From the NCBI GenBank assembly GCA_051016155.1, contig CP136537.1, forward strand, positions 186,001 to 250,000: a stretch of 64,000 nucleotides of DNA. Direction: 5' to 3'. Source of the DNA: RCC90-49c sp051016155. GTDB taxonomy: Bacteria; Bacteroidota; Bacteroidia; Cytophagales; Amoebophilaceae. The position numbers and the translations under genes are program-made. Under the pieces are notes generated by a model. The model was given only the letters and a program-made list of their open reading frames with translations. It was not told the DNA's origin and searched no databases. Positions 38,766 to 48,298 of this stretch are shown here, in pieces. Numbering within the stretch: the first letter of the stretch is position 1; every line of letters starts with the position of its first letter.

Positions 38766-39287
38766 CAGAACATACTTAGACTCTACACCTGGCAGCTTAA
38801 TAGAAAGGAGACACCTGTACGCTCCAATGTTGGATTTGCTGGAGCGCAATCCCTAGGCGTACTGTATACTGGCGATACGCCTGAAAAGCACGACACAGTG
38901 TGTCGCTTTGTAGCAGCACTCAGGAAGACGGGAAAAGAGGTGGCAGGACTATGCTACACGCCCCAGAACACCCCCACGCCCATCAGTGATTTTCCCATAT
39001 TGACGCCTCGAGATATAAGCCTTTTTGGTTCCATTGTACCTCCATTAGCAGCAACTTTTGTCAATACACCATTTGACTATCTGTTCCATGTAGATTGGGG
39101 AGGGGATCCCATCCTCGACTATCTCCTGGCCAAGTCTCAGGCCCGATGCAGGGTGGGTTATTTTGATACTCGGCGCACACCTCTTTTTGAGATGATGGTC
39201 ACCATTAATGGGGAAGCCGATAAGAATGGGATAGAGGGCTTAACTACGCAAATGTTACACTACATTCAATTGCTCAAAGCACCATGA
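38754..39287 (+). CDS. DUF6913-type conserved protein
   Basis: A 177-residue protein that resembles the conserved bacteroidete protein found just upstream of dapA (DUF6913). It has no signal or membrane segment; IGVLYTGD-type text appears in SLGVLYTGDTPEKHDTVCRF, and NTPFDYLFHVDWGGDPILDY is characteristic. Function is not known. It overlaps dapA by four bases (ATGA), which indicates a coupled operon. Confidence 0.75.
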   Translation: MQWSQNILRLYTWQLNRKETPVRSNVGFAGAQSLGVLYTGDTPEKHDTVCRFVAALRKTGKEVAGLCYTPQNTPTPISDFPILTPRDISLFGSIVPPLAATFVNTPFDYLFHVDWGGDPILDYLLAKSQARCRVGYFDTRRTPLFEMMVTINGEADKNGIEGLTTQMLHYIQLLKAP

Positions 39288-40168
39288 CAGAAAAACTAAT
39301 CGGCACTGGCGTGGCCTTAGTCACGCCTTTTGATGCGCAACTCAATGTTGATTTTCAAGGGTTGGAGAGACTTTTAGTACACATAGCCGACAGCCACGTG
39401 CGCTACCTGGTGGTACATGGCACGACAGGAGAGGCTGCAACGACTACTGCAGAGGAGAAAAAAGCTATTCTTGCTTTTGTTCAAGCCCACAACCCCAAGA
39501 AGCTGCCTATTGTTTGCGGGATCAGTGGCAACAATACGCGCGAGGTGGTCAAAACAATAGCAAGCACGGATTTTCAGGGCATTGATGCGGTGCTAACCGC
39601 TAGTCCTTACTACAACAGGCCGTCGCAAGAAGGAATTTATCAGCACTACAAGGCTTTGGCAGATGCTTGTCCTGTCCCTTTGTTGCTTTACAACGTCCCG
39701 GCTAGGACAGGAGCCAACATTGAGGCAGCTACTACCTTGCGCCTTAGTGCTCATCCCAACATTGTAGGCATTAAAGAGGCGTCGGGCGATTTATTGCAGT
39801 GCATAGCCATTGCTAAGGAAAAGCCGGAAGCGTTCTTGCTTATTTCTGGCGAGGACATGCTGACCTTACCTATGATGGCCATAGGCGCGACGGGCGTTAT
39901 TGCTACCATAGCCAACGGCTGGCCTAAGACGATGAGTCAAATGGTAGAGCTTGCCCTACAGGGTAACCACACAGCGGCGCAACCTTATGCCTTTTCATTA
40001 CTTCAGCCCACAGCATTGATTAGCCAAGCAGGTAATCCTGTAGGGACCAAGCAGTTGTTAGCTGCGCTGGCCATCTGTCAAAATTGTGTAAGATTTCCTC
40101 TCGTTACAGCGTCTGCAGAGCTTGAACAGGAAGCAGCAGTAATTGCAATGATGTGTGGGGAGAAATAA
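39284..40168 (+). CDS. dapA: 4-hydroxy-tetrahydrodipicolinate synthase
   Basis: Condenses pyruvate with aspartate semialdehyde in the lysine/diaminopimelate pathway. TIM-barrel protein with the N-terminal GTGVALVTPF, the substrate GTTGEAATTT, the catalytic Tyr in LLYNVPARTG and the Schiff-base Lys in VGIKEASGDL. Length 294 is normal. It is translationally coupled to the preceding gene. Confidence 0.96.
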   Translation: MTEKLIGTGVALVTPFDAQLNVDFQGLERLLVHIADSHVRYLVVHGTTGEAATTTAEEKKAILAFVQAHNPKKLPIVCGISGNNTREVVKTIASTDFQGIDAVLTASPYYNRPSQEGIYQHYKALADACPVPLLLYNVPARTGANIEAATTLRLSAHPNIVGIKEASGDLLQCIAIAKEKPEAFLLISGEDMLTLPMMAIGATGVIATIANGWPKTMSQMVELALQGNHTAAQPYAFSLLQPTALISQAGNPVGTKQLLAALAICQNCVRFPLVTASAELEQEAAVIAMMCGEK

Positions 40169-40210
40169 AGAGGAAGCCATCAACTTCCTCTTTCAAAGGT
40201 AAAGACGTAC

Positions 40211-40390
40211 TTACTTGTCTGTAGTCTTCATGTTCTGGACCTCGATTCTAATTTCTTGGGCCAAGTTCTTCAAGTCCTGCATACCTTTCCTCACGCGCGT
40301 TCCTGCAGCTTTGTTGCCCTTGTCATAAAACTTTTCGAAGTCTTCTTCTAGTGAAATGATGTGGTTATAAATTTTTTTGTATTGGTTCAT
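40211..40390 (-). CDS. Small Hc1-like histone
   Basis: A 59-residue protein, MNQYKKIYNHIISLEEDFEK at the start and KAAGTRVRKGMQDLKNLAQE in the second half, ending EVQNMKTTDK. This matches the short histone H1/Hc1-like proteins of Bacteroidota, which bind DNA (the GNKAAGTRVRK stretch is the conserved core). It is helical and basic in the middle. The start is ATG 40390 and the stop is TAA at 40213-40211. It is convergent with dapA. Confidence 0.88.
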   Translation of the reverse strand: MNQYKKIYNHIISLEEDFEKFYDKGNKAAGTRVRKGMQDLKNLAQEIRIEVQNMKTTDK

Positions 40391-40742
40391 AAGCTATTCT
40401 TTTTGTTTTACAACAGTTTTTCAGCAGCTCAATATAATCAAAATGTTTCTTATAAAACAAAAATTGTCACTTGTTTAGAGTTATTCTAAGACTGCTGCAA
40501 CATGAGACCATTGGATTATTGAGAATTTTTTTGATCAAGTGATTTAAAACGCCCAGCTAGTCTCAAAGACAGCCTATTCTAAAAGTTTAGAAGCGCATCT
40601 GGGACTATTTTGCAATCCCCTCAAAATGTATTCAATACTCTAGCAGGACTTGAAAAAGCGGCTTTACAAGCCCGCAATCACTTAATAATACAATGGCCGG
40701 ACGTAGAAGAAGGTAGTTTCCCTATTCCTGTAAGTCAACTGC
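40391..40742. other. Gene-free gap with repeats
   Basis: No gene. It contains an inverted copy of the TGTTGCAAAA-family repeat (40508-40622) directly followed by a partial forward copy (40597-40695). Confidence 0.6.
40508..40695. repeat. TGTTGCAAAA-family repeats, head to head
   Basis: Inverted copy: CATTGGATTATTGAGAATTT to TTTTGCAATCCCCTC. Forward copy: TTTTGCAATCCCCTCAAAAT to CACTTAATAATACAATGG. The shared middle makes a large imperfect palindrome between the histone and rel genes. Confidence 0.7.
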
Positions 40743-42962
40743 TTATGCTGAGATAGATTGAGTGACACAGATGACTCCCTGAAGCTGTTCAAGCTTCTTG
40801 ATCATGGCGTTGTAGCTCTGTAATTGTTTAATTTTTAGTTGGACACTGATGTGTGCAACTCCTTGCTTAGGATGTATCATACTTACTGATTGTACCCCTG
40901 TTGGGTAGGCTTTAGAGATAGTACGTAGCACTGCATCAACGGTATGGGCCTGATCCAAGCTTTCAATACGTAGCTCCATCGCGGAGTACTGCTGAGGATG
41001 CCAGGTGATGTCTGTGATAGGACGGCCATGAGGCAAATGAAGTCCGTAAGCATGGCCACAGGTTTCTTGATGAATCTCCATCACCTGCTGTGCGTTGATA
41101 AGGCCAGAGACTTTATCGCCAGGAATAGGGTTACAGCATGGTGCAAGCTGATAGTTAGTTATTCCTTTGCCATTGACTGTAAGCATAGGTGGGTCTTGGA
41201 CGCTGCGTTCTGCCATGAATTGACTAAGCTTTTTAGCTTTTAACGGGCCTTTGCTGTGTGTTGACAACTTGTGCCGCTCTCTTGCAAATTGTTCTATCTC
41301 TTGCTGAACAATGCTTCCACTGCCTATTTTATGGTAAAGCCTCGCTTCCTCTTCTTCTTGGAAGAAGATAAGCAGCTGCTCGACTATCTCTGTGTTGTAA
41401 CTTAGCCGAAGCTGACTGAGTTGTTGTAGCAAAATTTTCTCTCCTTGCTTGATGGTTTCATTCTGCTTCTGCTCCAAGAATTGACGGATCGCATTGCGTG
41501 CTTTGTGGGTGGCTGTCCAGTCAAGCCAATAGTGAGTAGCCTGCGGCTTACCCGCAAAAGCCAGGTCTACTTGATCGCCATGAGCCAGTGCGTGTTCAAT
41601 GGGAACACTTTTACCATTGACCTTGGCTCCTGTACACATAGGTCCTCTGTTGGGTTGTACCTCAAAAGCCAGGTCTATAATTGTTGCCCCCACTGGCAGA
41701 ACTGTCCACTTTTTATCAGGAGTGAATACCAACATTTTATCTATCTGTAGATCAGCATAGACTGTATCCAGCAGCTCACGATCATCTTCTCCTTTTTGTT
41801 CTAATACGATTCGCACCTGATTCAGCCAATTGTCTATGTTGGAAATGTTTCCACCTTTGCCAGCTTCTTTGTACTTCCAATGCGCCGCATAGCCTTTCTC
41901 CGCCACTTCATCCATGCGCCTCGTACGTATTTGTAGTTCTATCCATTCTCCCTCATTGCTTCTGACGGTGGTATGGAGTGACGTATAGCCGTTGGGACGT
42001 GGATAACTCAGCCAGTTTCTTAGCTTACCAGGGTGGGGTTTGTAGAAACCTGTTATGGCTGCATAAACTTTCCAACAGGCCAGCTTTTCTTGGTCTGGAG
42101 GTGCGTCAATAATGACTCGAATGGCAAACAGGTCGTGTACCTCGTCAAAAGAGATATTAAGTCTTTCCATCTTATTGCGAATAGAAGCAATGGACTTGAC
42201 ACGGGCTTGGAGAGTAAAGTGGAATCCATTTTTCTTCAGCATGGCTCGAATGGTCTCTTGAAATCGACGTGTAGGGAAATTTCTGTTGCCTTTGGCTCCT
42301 TTGACTTGTTTCTCGATGTTGTTGTATGCCTCACTGTCAACGAACTTAAGATGCAAATCTTCTAGCTCCAGTTTGATGGCATGAAGCCCGAGCCTATGCG
42401 CTATAGGCGCGTAAATATATTTGGCTTCAGCAGCGACTCTGGCTTGTTGATCATGACTTAGGCTAGCCAATGTGCGCATCTTCTGCAGGTAGTCAGCGAT
42501 CTTGATGAGGATAACCCTGGGATCTTTTGAGAGCGCTACAATAGGGTCTATATGATTGACTGTGCTGCCTGGCTCACCCAAATGAGAACTAGCTTCTACT
42601 GCGGTGAGCTTCTCAATAATCTGAGTCTCTTGAGGGCTCAATAGGTTGTTGAGAGGCGAATTGCCGAGGCGATCCCCTACTCTACACAAGAGTGCACAAA
42701 TGGTAGACGTAACGCCTAAGCCTATGTCTTTGGCAACGATCATGGCTACCTCTAATGCATGAAAGCTAGCTCCAGGCGCTGCCGAATAGGGTGTGGCTAT
42801 GTGCTCTTTGAGGACATGGCGAAAAGCCTCTTTTAGCTTTTGCCCGTCTTTTTTCTTCATAGTAGGCCGGACCAGTCGACACAGCTTGTAGTATCTCCTC
42901 AGTATAGCCCTCCGCGCGGCCTGCTCTGATGTAATTGTTTCGTTGATCGTAGACATTAACAT
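40743..42962 (-). CDS. rel: RelA/SpoT-family ppGpp enzyme, degraded HD site
   Basis: A 739-residue Rel protein with the usual order: N-terminal HD region (to about residue 185), synthetase (about 225-370), TGS (about 410-470) and C-terminal ACT. The synthetase keeps the key residues (RVKSIASIRNKM, the Asp of VHDLFAIRV, NGYTSLHTTV, and Glu in WIELQIRTRRMDEVAEKG). In the hydrolase the usual ALLHDVVEDT reads ALLCRVGDRL, so the HD pair and the following acidic pair are lost, and ADRLHNMRTL reads ADYLQKMRTL. The protein should make but not break down (p)ppGpp. It starts at ATG 42962 or 42956. Confidence 0.92.
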   Translation of the reverse strand: MLMSTINETITSEQAARRAILRRYYKLCRLVRPTMKKKDGQKLKEAFRHVLKEHIATPYSAAPGASFHALEVAMIVAKDIGLGVTSTICALLCRVGDRLGNSPLNNLLSPQETQIIEKLTAVEASSHLGEPGSTVNHIDPIVALSKDPRVILIKIADYLQKMRTLASLSHDQQARVAAEAKYIYAPIAHRLGLHAIKLELEDLHLKFVDSEAYNNIEKQVKGAKGNRNFPTRRFQETIRAMLKKNGFHFTLQARVKSIASIRNKMERLNISFDEVHDLFAIRVIIDAPPDQEKLACWKVYAAITGFYKPHPGKLRNWLSYPRPNGYTSLHTTVRSNEGEWIELQIRTRRMDEVAEKGYAAHWKYKEAGKGGNISNIDNWLNQVRIVLEQKGEDDRELLDTVYADLQIDKMLVFTPDKKWTVLPVGATIIDLAFEVQPNRGPMCTGAKVNGKSVPIEHALAHGDQVDLAFAGKPQATHYWLDWTATHKARNAIRQFLEQKQNETIKQGEKILLQQLSQLRLSYNTEIVEQLLIFFQEEEEARLYHKIGSGSIVQQEIEQFARERHKLSTHSKGPLKAKKLSQFMAERSVQDPPMLTVNGKGITNYQLAPCCNPIPGDKVSGLINAQQVMEIHQETCGHAYGLHLPHGRPITDITWHPQQYSAMELRIESLDQAHTVDAVLRTISKAYPTGVQSVSMIHPKQGVAHISVQLKIKQLQSYNAMIKKLEQLQGVICVTQSISA

Positions 42963-43115
42963 TCGCCTTCCCTTATCAAGGTCTCACCCAGCTTTCCTTG
43001 TGGCTTGCCTATCATTCATTACTGCGCACAATGGATGGTGGAGAGCTCGTTAGTAAACAAGAATCATCGACATTTAGATAATCTCTTATTTCGGTGTAAA
43101 TTCGTGGCCACACCT

Positions 43116-43197
43116 GCGGATGTGGCGGAATTGGTAGACGCACTAGACTTAGGATCTAGCGCCGCAAGGCATGGGGGTTCGAGTCCCTCCATCCGCA
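43116..43197 (+). tRNA. tRNA-Leu (anticodon UAG)
   Basis: An 82-base type II tRNA. Acceptor stem GCGGATG/CATCCGC, D arm with AATTGGTAGACGC, anticodon stem CTAGA/TCTAG with loop CTTAGGA (anticodon TAG at 43150-43152), a short variable arm and T arm GGGGGTTCGAGTCCCTC. Discriminator base A; the 3' CCA is not encoded. It lies upstream of tig. Confidence 0.96.
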
Positions 43198-43408
43198 CTG
43201 AATTCTTTTTGTTTGCTGAACAGCTTGCAAGATAGGATGAAGCCTATTATCCTAATATGAACGAGAGGCTCAAGCCATTGATTTTGGGGTTTACTTCTGG
43301 TAAAATTTTGCCCCGCAGCAAGTGCCCTCAATAATCCATAGGCGCATACAGGAGGGAAGAAAGAATGACTTGAACATCAAGTTTTAGACAACCTAACATT
43401 GCTACTCG

Positions 43409-44770
43409 GTGCACATCTCACTCCACAGAAAAAATACAACTGAAGCTTCAGTTATGCTCAAAATTGAGGAAACTGATTATCGACCTCGTGTAACGCAAAA
43501 GCTGAAAGAATACAGTAAAAAAGCCGCTATTAAGGGCTTTAGACCAGGCAATGTTCCTCCCGCGCTCATCCAGAAGATGTACGGCCGTTCTATTCTGATC
43601 GATGAGATCAATACGCTTGTGGCAGAGTCTTTGCTGAAGTATTTAAAAGATAATAAGATAGACACATTGGGAGAGCCTCTGCCTGTGGTTGATAAGATGA
43701 CATCCATTGACTGGGAGCACCAGCGCGACTTTGAGTTTGAATATGAAATCGGTATGGTCGCTCCGTTTACTTGCACGCTTTCCAAAGACATGCAGGTGAC
43801 GCATTACCAGATCAACGATGTAGCTCCTCAGAAGGTAGAGGAATGGACAGAAAAACTGCGTGAGGAATATGGAATCCTGGAAGAAGTGCAAGCGAGTAAA
43901 GCGCAAGATTCTATTTACGGTGTATTGTCCTATTCTACCGAAAACACGGAAAGATTAGAGGCGTGGACGGAGATTGCTATCGATAAGACCACCGAAGCAA
44001 CTCGTTCGGCCTTCCTTGGCGTCAGCCCCGAAGACAAGGTTGTCCTTGACATTAAGTATTTACTTGACGAGAATATATGGCGCATGAGCCCTCCAGAGGA
44101 AATGCGTACTGCCATGCACAACCAAGGCGGCGAAGCTGAGCTGACAGTGAAGAAGATCTACAGAAGGACGCCTGCTGTCATGGATCAAGCCTTCTTTGAT
44201 AAAGCCCTTAAAGAAGGGGTCGTGCACGATGTGTCTACCTTTAAAGAGAAGGTAAAAGAAGAACTCATAGAGCATCATCAGCAATACGCTGATGGAGCCT
44301 TAGAAAGGGCTATTCAGAAAACACTCCTTAATCAAGTCACTATTGCGCTTCCCGACGAATTCTTAAAAAAGTGGCTTCAGGAAAAAGCGAAGACATGGTC
44401 CAAAGAAGCCATAGAGAAGGAATACAGAGCCTATGCCGAGAAGCTGAGGTGGAATATGCTGACGGAAAAGATTAGCAAAGACCACGACATTGAGGTCTCT
44501 CACGAAGAGGTCACAGAAGAAATGAAACAGCGCATAGAGGCTCTTTTAAGCAAAAATCCAGGCAAAGAGCAGTTATCAGAAGAAACCAAGACACAGCTCG
44601 TACAAAAATTTCTCTACGAAAAAGAGCATGAGAACTACAGAAAAATTCGTGAGAGACTGTACGAACGTAAGTTCATAGACCTCATCAAGAGCCAAATCAC
44701 CATTGTCCCGCAGGAAGTCAGTGCAGAAGAGTTTGATCGTATAGTGCGAGAGCAGCTCTTTGGCGACTGA
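43409..44770 (+). CDS. tig: Trigger factor
   Basis: Ribosome-bound chaperone for nascent chains. GTG 43409 gives MHISLHRKNTTEASVMLKIE, the family-like start. The ribosome-binding segment is in KAAIKGFRPGNVPPALI (GFRxGxxP). The rest is the helical chaperone body of this diverged bacteroidete type, with a poorly conserved central PPIase region. Length 453 is normal. clpP follows after 46 bases and clpX after that, a conserved tig-clpP-clpX order. Confidence 0.92.
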   Translation: MHISLHRKNTTEASVMLKIEETDYRPRVTQKLKEYSKKAAIKGFRPGNVPPALIQKMYGRSILIDEINTLVAESLLKYLKDNKIDTLGEPLPVVDKMTSIDWEHQRDFEFEYEIGMVAPFTCTLSKDMQVTHYQINDVAPQKVEEWTEKLREEYGILEEVQASKAQDSIYGVLSYSTENTERLEAWTEIAIDKTTEATRSAFLGVSPEDKVVLDIKYLLDENIWRMSPPEEMRTAMHNQGGEAELTVKKIYRRTPAVMDQAFFDKALKEGVVHDVSTFKEKVKEELIEHHQQYADGALERAIQKTLLNQVTIALPDEFLKKWLQEKAKTWSKEAIEKEYRAYAEKLRWNMLTEKISKDHDIEVSHEEVTEEMKQRIEALLSKNPGKEQLSEETKTQLVQKFLYEKEHENYRKIRERLYERKFIDLIKSQITIVPQEVSAEEFDRIVREQLFGD

Positions 44771-44816
44771 TGCAATTGATCATTCCTTGTTGTTGTAGCT
44801 ATAAAGTACAAATTAT

Positions 44817-45488
44817 ATGCCCAATCAAGACGAGTTCAAGAAATATGCTGTAAAAGGCCATGGCATTAGCAGTGTGCACGTTGATAATTACGTAACACAG
44901 GTTGAAAACATGACCCGCTCAGTGATTGAGGAAAGGCCTACCCACTTCCGTGAGATTGACGTTTTTTCGCGGCTTATCATGGATAGAATCATCTTCCTAG
45001 GCATGCCAGTAGATGACCATATTGCTAACATCATCATTGCGCAACTTCTTTTTTTAGAGGCTGCAGAGCCCAATAAAGATATTCTTCTTTATATTAATAG
45101 TCCTGGCGGTGCAGTATATCCTGGCCTAGGGATTTACGATACCATGCAGTATGTTAGACCTACTGTAGCTACTATCTGCACAGGGCTGGCAGCTTCTATG
45201 GGGGCGGTCTTGCTAGCAGGAGGAGCTCCGGGTAAACGTTCTGCATTGCCTCATGCTAGAATTATGATTCATCAGCCCCTAGGAGGTGCGCAAGGGCAAG
45301 CTTCTGACATGGAGATCACAATCAAGCAAATGATAGAAATAAAGAAAGACTTGTACGAAATTCTCTCTCAGCACACCGGTAAAAGCCCTGAAATGATAGA
45401 AAAAGATGCAGATAGAGATTACTGGATGAGAGCCCTACAAGCCAAAGAGTATGGGATCATTGATGAAGTGCTAGAGAAAAAGCAGTAA
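44817..45488 (+). CDS. clpP: ATP-dependent Clp protease, proteolytic subunit
   Basis: Serine protease that forms the ClpXP chamber. The catalytic Ser is in [15 protein letters not shown], the His in [11 protein letters not shown] and the Asp in DADRDYWM. Length 223 includes a typical N-terminal extension. clpX begins five bases after the stop, so both are cotranscribed, with tig upstream. Confidence 0.97.
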   Translation: MPNQDEFKKYAVKGHGISSVHVDNYVTQVENMTRSVIEERPTHFREIDVFSRLIMDRIIFLGMPVDDHIANIIIAQLLFLEAAEPNKDILLYINSPGGAVYPGLGIYDTMQYVRPTVATICTGLAASMGAVLLAGGAPGKRSALPHARIMIHQPLGGAQGQASDMEITIKQMIEIKKDLYEILSQHTGKSPEMIEKDADRDYWMRALQAKEYGIIDEVLEKKQ

Positions 45489-45492
45489 AAGT

Positions 45493-46716
45493 ATGGAGAC
45501 AACTATTTATTGTTCCTTTTGTAGGCGAAGCAATGAGGCAGCCATCATGATGATTTCTGGCCATGCAGCGCACATATGCGACAGGTGTATTGAGCAAGCC
45601 ATGCTACTGGTGGGCAAAGAGAAAAAAAGACCCAAAACACAGGCAGAGGGGCTAAAAATGATCACGCCTCAAGAGATCAAAACACAGTTAGACGCGTATG
45701 TGATTGGTCAGAACGAAGCCAAAAAGGTCCTCTCAGTGGCGGTCTACAATCATTACAAAAGGCTTAGACAGCCCATTGAAGGTGATGACGTACTGATAGA
45801 AAAATCGAATATCGTTTTGGTAGGAGAGACGGGCACTGGCAAGACCTATCTAGCCCGTACGCTAGCACGACACGTACTGCAAGTCCCCTTTTGCATTGTA
45901 GATGCTACTGTACTTACTGAAGCAGGCTATGTGGGAGAAGACGTAGAAAGCATACTGACTCGTTTGCTGCAGGCAGCCGACTATGAGGTGGCAGCCGCTG
46001 AAAAGGGCATTATCTATGTGGATGAGATAGATAAAATTGCCAGAAAAGGAGATAATCCCTCCATCACACGAGATGTAAGTGGCGAAGGAGTGCAGCAAGC
46101 CCTCCTCAAGCTATTAGAAGGCACCACCATCAATGTGCCACCCCAAGGGGGAAGAAAGCATCCAGACCAGAAGATGATCCAAGTCAACACAGAAAATATC
46201 TTGTTTATCTGCGGTGGTGCTTTTGATGGTATAGACAGAGTCATTGGCAAAAGACTCAACACCAAACAATTAGGCTTTACGGCGGCCAGGAAAGGCGAAG
46301 ACGTCAGAGAAAACTTAATGCAATATGTCTCTGCCCTAGACTTAAAGACCTATGGGCTTATCCCCGAACTGTTGGGAAGGCTCCCCATCGTGGCTCATCT
46401 CGATCCTGTGGATGTTCCTACCTTAAAGCAAATTCTCACAGCGCCCAAAAATGCTCTGACCAAACAGTACAAGAAGCTATTTGAGATGGAAGGTATCGAG
46501 CTAAAATTTACAGACGATTTCATAGATTACGTTGTACAAAAAGCGCTGGAGCTCAAATTAGGGGCCAGGGGTTTACGTGCCATATGTGAAGCAATCATTA
46601 CAGATGCTATGTTTGAAGCCCCTTCTCAAAAGGATGTGAAGAACTTAGTGCTGGACAAAGCCTATGCAGTAGAAAAGCTGGGCAAGTCAAAGCTGACTAT
46701 GCTGAGGGTAGCTTAG
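45493..46716 (+). CDS. clpX: Clp protease ATPase subunit ClpX
   Basis: AAA+ unfoldase that delivers proteins to ClpP. The N-terminal zinc-binding domain (CSFCRRS...CDRCIEQ) is followed by Walker [14 protein letters not shown], Walker [14 protein letters not shown], the pore loop region GYVGEDVES and the IGF-type ClpP-binding loop. Sensor 2 is in [14 protein letters not shown]. Length 407 is normal. Confidence 0.97.
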   Translation: METTIYCSFCRRSNEAAIMMISGHAAHICDRCIEQAMLLVGKEKKRPKTQAEGLKMITPQEIKTQLDAYVIGQNEAKKVLSVAVYNHYKRLRQPIEGDDVLIEKSNIVLVGETGTGKTYLARTLARHVLQVPFCIVDATVLTEAGYVGEDVESILTRLLQAADYEVAAAEKGIIYVDEIDKIARKGDNPSITRDVSGEGVQQALLKLLEGTTINVPPQGGRKHPDQKMIQVNTENILFICGGAFDGIDRVIGKRLNTKQLGFTAARKGEDVRENLMQYVSALDLKTYGLIPELLGRLPIVAHLDPVDVPTLKQILTAPKNALTKQYKKLFEMEGIELKFTDDFIDYVVQKALELKLGARGLRAICEAIITDAMFEAPSQKDVKNLVLDKAYAVEKLGKSKLTMLRVA

Positions 46717-46987
46717 TCATGCACAAGTAGACGCTTACTACAACTACCACTGCTTTTCTTTATCAAAAATCTAAGGCGTTAGCAAGAGGATGCGTAAAAC
46801 AGGAACGGCTAGTTTAAAGGGGGTTACAAAAAAGTGTATTAAATTGCCGATAAAGCCTTAGCCATTAGTAACGTGTCATGGAGCTTACTCGCACACCTAG
46901 CCTATTGGAGAGCTAGACGACTCTCGCTCAGGAGAGCAACCAACATTCAGTGCCATCTGCGAACGCCCTTTTAAAGAAAATTTTCTT

Positions 46988-47962
46988 ATGTCCAGCCTTG
47001 TAAGAAAGCTACTTTTTTTACTCTTGCCCCTTCTTACCGTCAGTCATTTATCTTTTTCAAAAGAAGGCTCCTCATTCAGAAAGCTACTCAACCGTGTTCA
47101 TGTGAGTACTTCCATCGGGTATGGACTCACCAACTACTGCCACCAAGTAGGAAGTGTTTCAGCAAATGATGTCATTTTTTTTAAAGAAGGCGATCAGTTC
47201 TACATACACAATCCTAAAGAAAAAGGAATAGTTTACCTCGTTCAGTGGTTCGACGACTCCTATGTACGCATGAAGTCTTACACTGACCTAACGAAGATTC
47301 CCGCTGACAAGAGAGCTATTGGTAATATAAAACTCAAAGGAATAGGAAGTACCCTTCCTCTCTCATTGAGTACCTATGTAGACCTCTGGAAAAAGTTCCG
47401 TGTAGGCGTGGGGGGAACCCTTTTTATCGACAGAATCGATCGTCTAGAGACTGAGGAAGAGGGCCATCAAGGCTTAAGTCCCTATACTTTCTCTCCCAAA
47501 AATCGCTATCGCTTGCGTCCGTTCGGCATCTTGGGCTACAAGTTTATCGAGAATACAACCCTTTCTGTACTGCTTGATGTTAATATTGGAATAGATCTTA
47601 TTTATGCTTTCTTGAGTGAACGAGCGCTGGGTTATTTTCAAGCAGGGACACAGAGCTTGGGGCTAACTATGGAAGGGCACGTTTCAGAATATTTTAGAAT
47701 ATTTGGCAGGACTTCGTACGAGGTGAGAAGCACAATGGACAGGTTTGAAACAAAAAATCAAGCGTATCCAACAATAGCGGTATTGGAACAGACAAGCTTT
47801 CTTTTTCAATTTGGGGTGAGCTTTAATTGTCCTGAAATTCCTAGATGTCCTGTACCTTGCTGCAAAGTAGAAAGAAAACATAAACATCAAGGCGAACGCT
47901 ATCGTGGTGCATCTATGTTCACAGGCAAAGATTCACGAAAACGAAAGCTCTTTGAAAAGTAG
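46988..47962 (+). CDS. Predicted outer-membrane beta-barrel protein
   Basis: A 324-residue protein with a signal peptide (LLFLLLPLLTVSHLSFS). Alternating hydrophobic and polar strands from residue 40 to 280 suggest a beta barrel (for example STSIGYGLTNY, RPFGILGYKF, FLFQFGVSFN). The last strand, ending FQFGVSFNC, is followed by a cysteine cluster (CPEIPRCPVPCC) and a basic tail, unlike the usual terminal aromatic residue. Function is not known. The 271-base gap upstream holds no other gene. Confidence 0.65.
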   Translation: MSSLVRKLLFLLLPLLTVSHLSFSKEGSSFRKLLNRVHVSTSIGYGLTNYCHQVGSVSANDVIFFKEGDQFYIHNPKEKGIVYLVQWFDDSYVRMKSYTDLTKIPADKRAIGNIKLKGIGSTLPLSLSTYVDLWKKFRVGVGGTLFIDRIDRLETEEEGHQGLSPYTFSPKNRYRLRPFGILGYKFIENTTLSVLLDVNIGIDLIYAFLSERALGYFQAGTQSLGLTMEGHVSEYFRIFGRTSYEVRSTMDRFETKNQAYPTIAVLEQTSFLFQFGVSFNCPEIPRCPVPCCKVERKHKHQGERYRGASMFTGKDSRKRKLFEK

Positions 47963-48298
47963 TTAGCTCCTCATTGAGGCACCAATAGCAGCCTAGCTTT
48001 CTATCTAGCTAGTTGAGCTCAGCTAATACGGTTCCTTACAGCTGTAGGCCCCATGTTACAGGCGAGATTTGAGCAAGCTTAATGGCTTAAGCTTGCCAGT
48101 CTTCACAAAAAATCCTTGACAAGAAAAATCTCCCTAGGGCCAAGCAGCGTCAGCTTTTCAAGCGAAACCCTTATAAAATACTTCTCTTTGAGCGCGAACA
48201 ACCAGTCCTTGGGCGTTAGCTAATGAACCAACAAAGCAGTGTGCTAGTAGCCCCAACGAACAAATCAATCAATAGTTCAATCACAAAACTGTCCAGCA
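47963..48298. other. Gene-free gap with partial repeat
   Basis: No gene. 48130-48200 resembles the core of the long intergenic element (CAAGCAGCGTCAGCTTTTCA, ATAAAATACTTCTC), and 48215-48290 resembles the inverted TGATT-type repeats. Confidence 0.55.
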
